This document shows positions 5,669-6,282 of a DNA stretch of 6,282 nucleotides, piece after piece; the first letter of the stretch is position 1; every line of letters starts with the position of its first letter. The notes below the pieces were generated by a model. It was given only the letters and a program-made list of their open reading frames with translations, had not been told where the DNA came from and made no database searches. The position numbers were made by a program, and so were the translations under genes. The stretch is from Rhizobiaceae bacterium (GTDB lineage: Bacteria; Pseudomonadota; Alphaproteobacteria; Rhizobiales; Rhizobiaceae): positions 1-6,282 of the forward strand of contig SCRB01001047.1 in the NCBI GenBank assembly GCA_004299545.1. Direction: 5' to 3'.

Positions 5669-6282
5669 CAAGGCCTTCGTCTCGGTTGGCGGGCTTGCCA
5701 AGCATTTCGGCGGCATCCATGCCGTCCGTGAACTGTCCTTCGGGCTCGCGCGCAGCGAGATCGTCGGCCTGATCGGGCCGAACGGCTCGGGCAAGACGAC
5801 GACGATCAACATGCTGACCGGCGTCTTGAAGCCGGATGGTGGCACCATCGCGGTCGAAGGCGTCGACATGGCACGGGCGCCGGCGCATCATTTCGCTCGC
5901 TCGGGTGTCGCCCGCACCTTCCAGGTGTCGCGGCTCTTCCGCCGCATGACGGTGCTGGAGAACCTGATGGTGCCGGCGCTTTCCGATCCGGCGGAAAAAT
6001 GGCGGGCGGCGGAAGCGCACGCCCGCGACGTGCTCGCCTTCCTGAAGCTCGACCACATGGCCGGCGACTATGCGCGGGCGCTGTCGGGCGGCCAGCAGAA
6101 GCTTCTGGAACTCGGCCGGGCGCTGATGCTGAGGCCCCGCCTGCTCCTGCTCGACGAACCTTTCGCGGGCGTCCATCCGCGCCTGCTCGAACAGATCATC
6201 GACCATATCAAGAGTCTTAACCGCGACGGCCATACCATCGTCGTCGTCGACCACAATCTGGAGGCGATCCGATCGGTCGTCA
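5658..6282 (+). CDS. livG: LivG-type ABC transporter ATP-binding protein, 3' end beyond the window
   Basis: Cytoplasmic ATPase that powers the Liv-type importer. The frame is open from the ATG at 5658 to the window edge, giving 208 residues of an expected 250 or so. All nucleotide-binding motifs are present: Walker A GPNGSGKTT (40-48), Q-loop Gln89 in the LivG-typical ARTFQVSRLF (85-94), signature LSGGQ (142-146), Walker B LLLLDEP (162-168) with catalytic Glu167, a D-loop AGVHP (170-174) and H-loop His199 in VVDHN. GGGAGG lies five bases before the ATG, a good ribosome binding site, and the gene begins 11 bp inside the end of livM. The missing part should hold the C-terminal BCA_ABC_TP_C tail, and a LivF-type partner ATPase would be expected next (inference). 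Confidence 0.95.
   Translation, partial: MPADKAFVSVGGLAKHFGGIHAVRELSFGLARSEIVGLIGPNGSGKTTTINMLTGVLKPDGGTIAVEGVDMARAPAHHFARSGVARTFQVSRLFRRMTVLENLMVPALSDPAEKWRAAEAHARDVLAFLKLDHMAGDYARALSGGQQKLLELGRALMLRPRLLLLDEPFAGVHPRLLEQIIDHIKSLNRDGHTIVVVDHNLEAIRSVV

Noticed and set aside
1..6282. Novel defence, mobile or CRISPR-type system
   Set aside because: No transposase, integrase, nuclease, toxin pair, repeat-spacer array or tRNA attachment site is visible on either strand. All substantial genes belong to known metabolic and transport families.

Overview
The window is GC-rich chromosomal-type DNA with dense, mostly operonic genes. Gene types and codon use suggest an alphaproteobacterium, most likely of the Rhizobiales (inference from family content, not a taxonomic match). 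It looks like one catabolic and uptake module built around a divergent control region. I see no mobile element, RNA gene, CRISPR array or phage gene.

Leftward (minus-strand) arm: an RpiR/MurR-type regulator (1490-2353) is followed 15 bp later by a class III PLP-dependent aminotransferase (140-1474). Beyond it, the first 20 codons of a further minus-strand gene with a Rossmann-like glycine motif run off the left edge (1-62). Rightward arm: a secreted substrate-binding protein of the branched-chain amino acid (HAAT/Liv) family (2460-3680), two permeases of LivH type (3780-4595, extending to 4679 past a stop) and LivM type (4676-5668), and a LivG-type ATPase (5658 to the right edge, incomplete).

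The 106-bp divergent spacer (2354-2459) holds a good forward promoter (TTGCAA, 18 bp, GATAAT) with an exact 11-base direct repeat, AATGTTTCAAA. One copy lies inside the promoter and the other at the predicted transcription start. This is where an RpiR-type repressor would be expected to bind. A strong hairpin without a U-tract lies between the binding-protein gene and the permease genes and may set their relative expression.

The working model is import of an amino acid or other amino compound by the Liv-type transporter, transamination by the class III enzyme, and local control by the RpiR protein. The substrate cannot be read from the sequence. The main anomaly is an in-frame TAG at 4593-4595 in the livH-type gene. 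The frame continues after it with a recognisable LivH C-terminus and ends at 4679 in an ATGA overlap with livM, so the gene has either recently decayed, is read through, or carries a sequence error.
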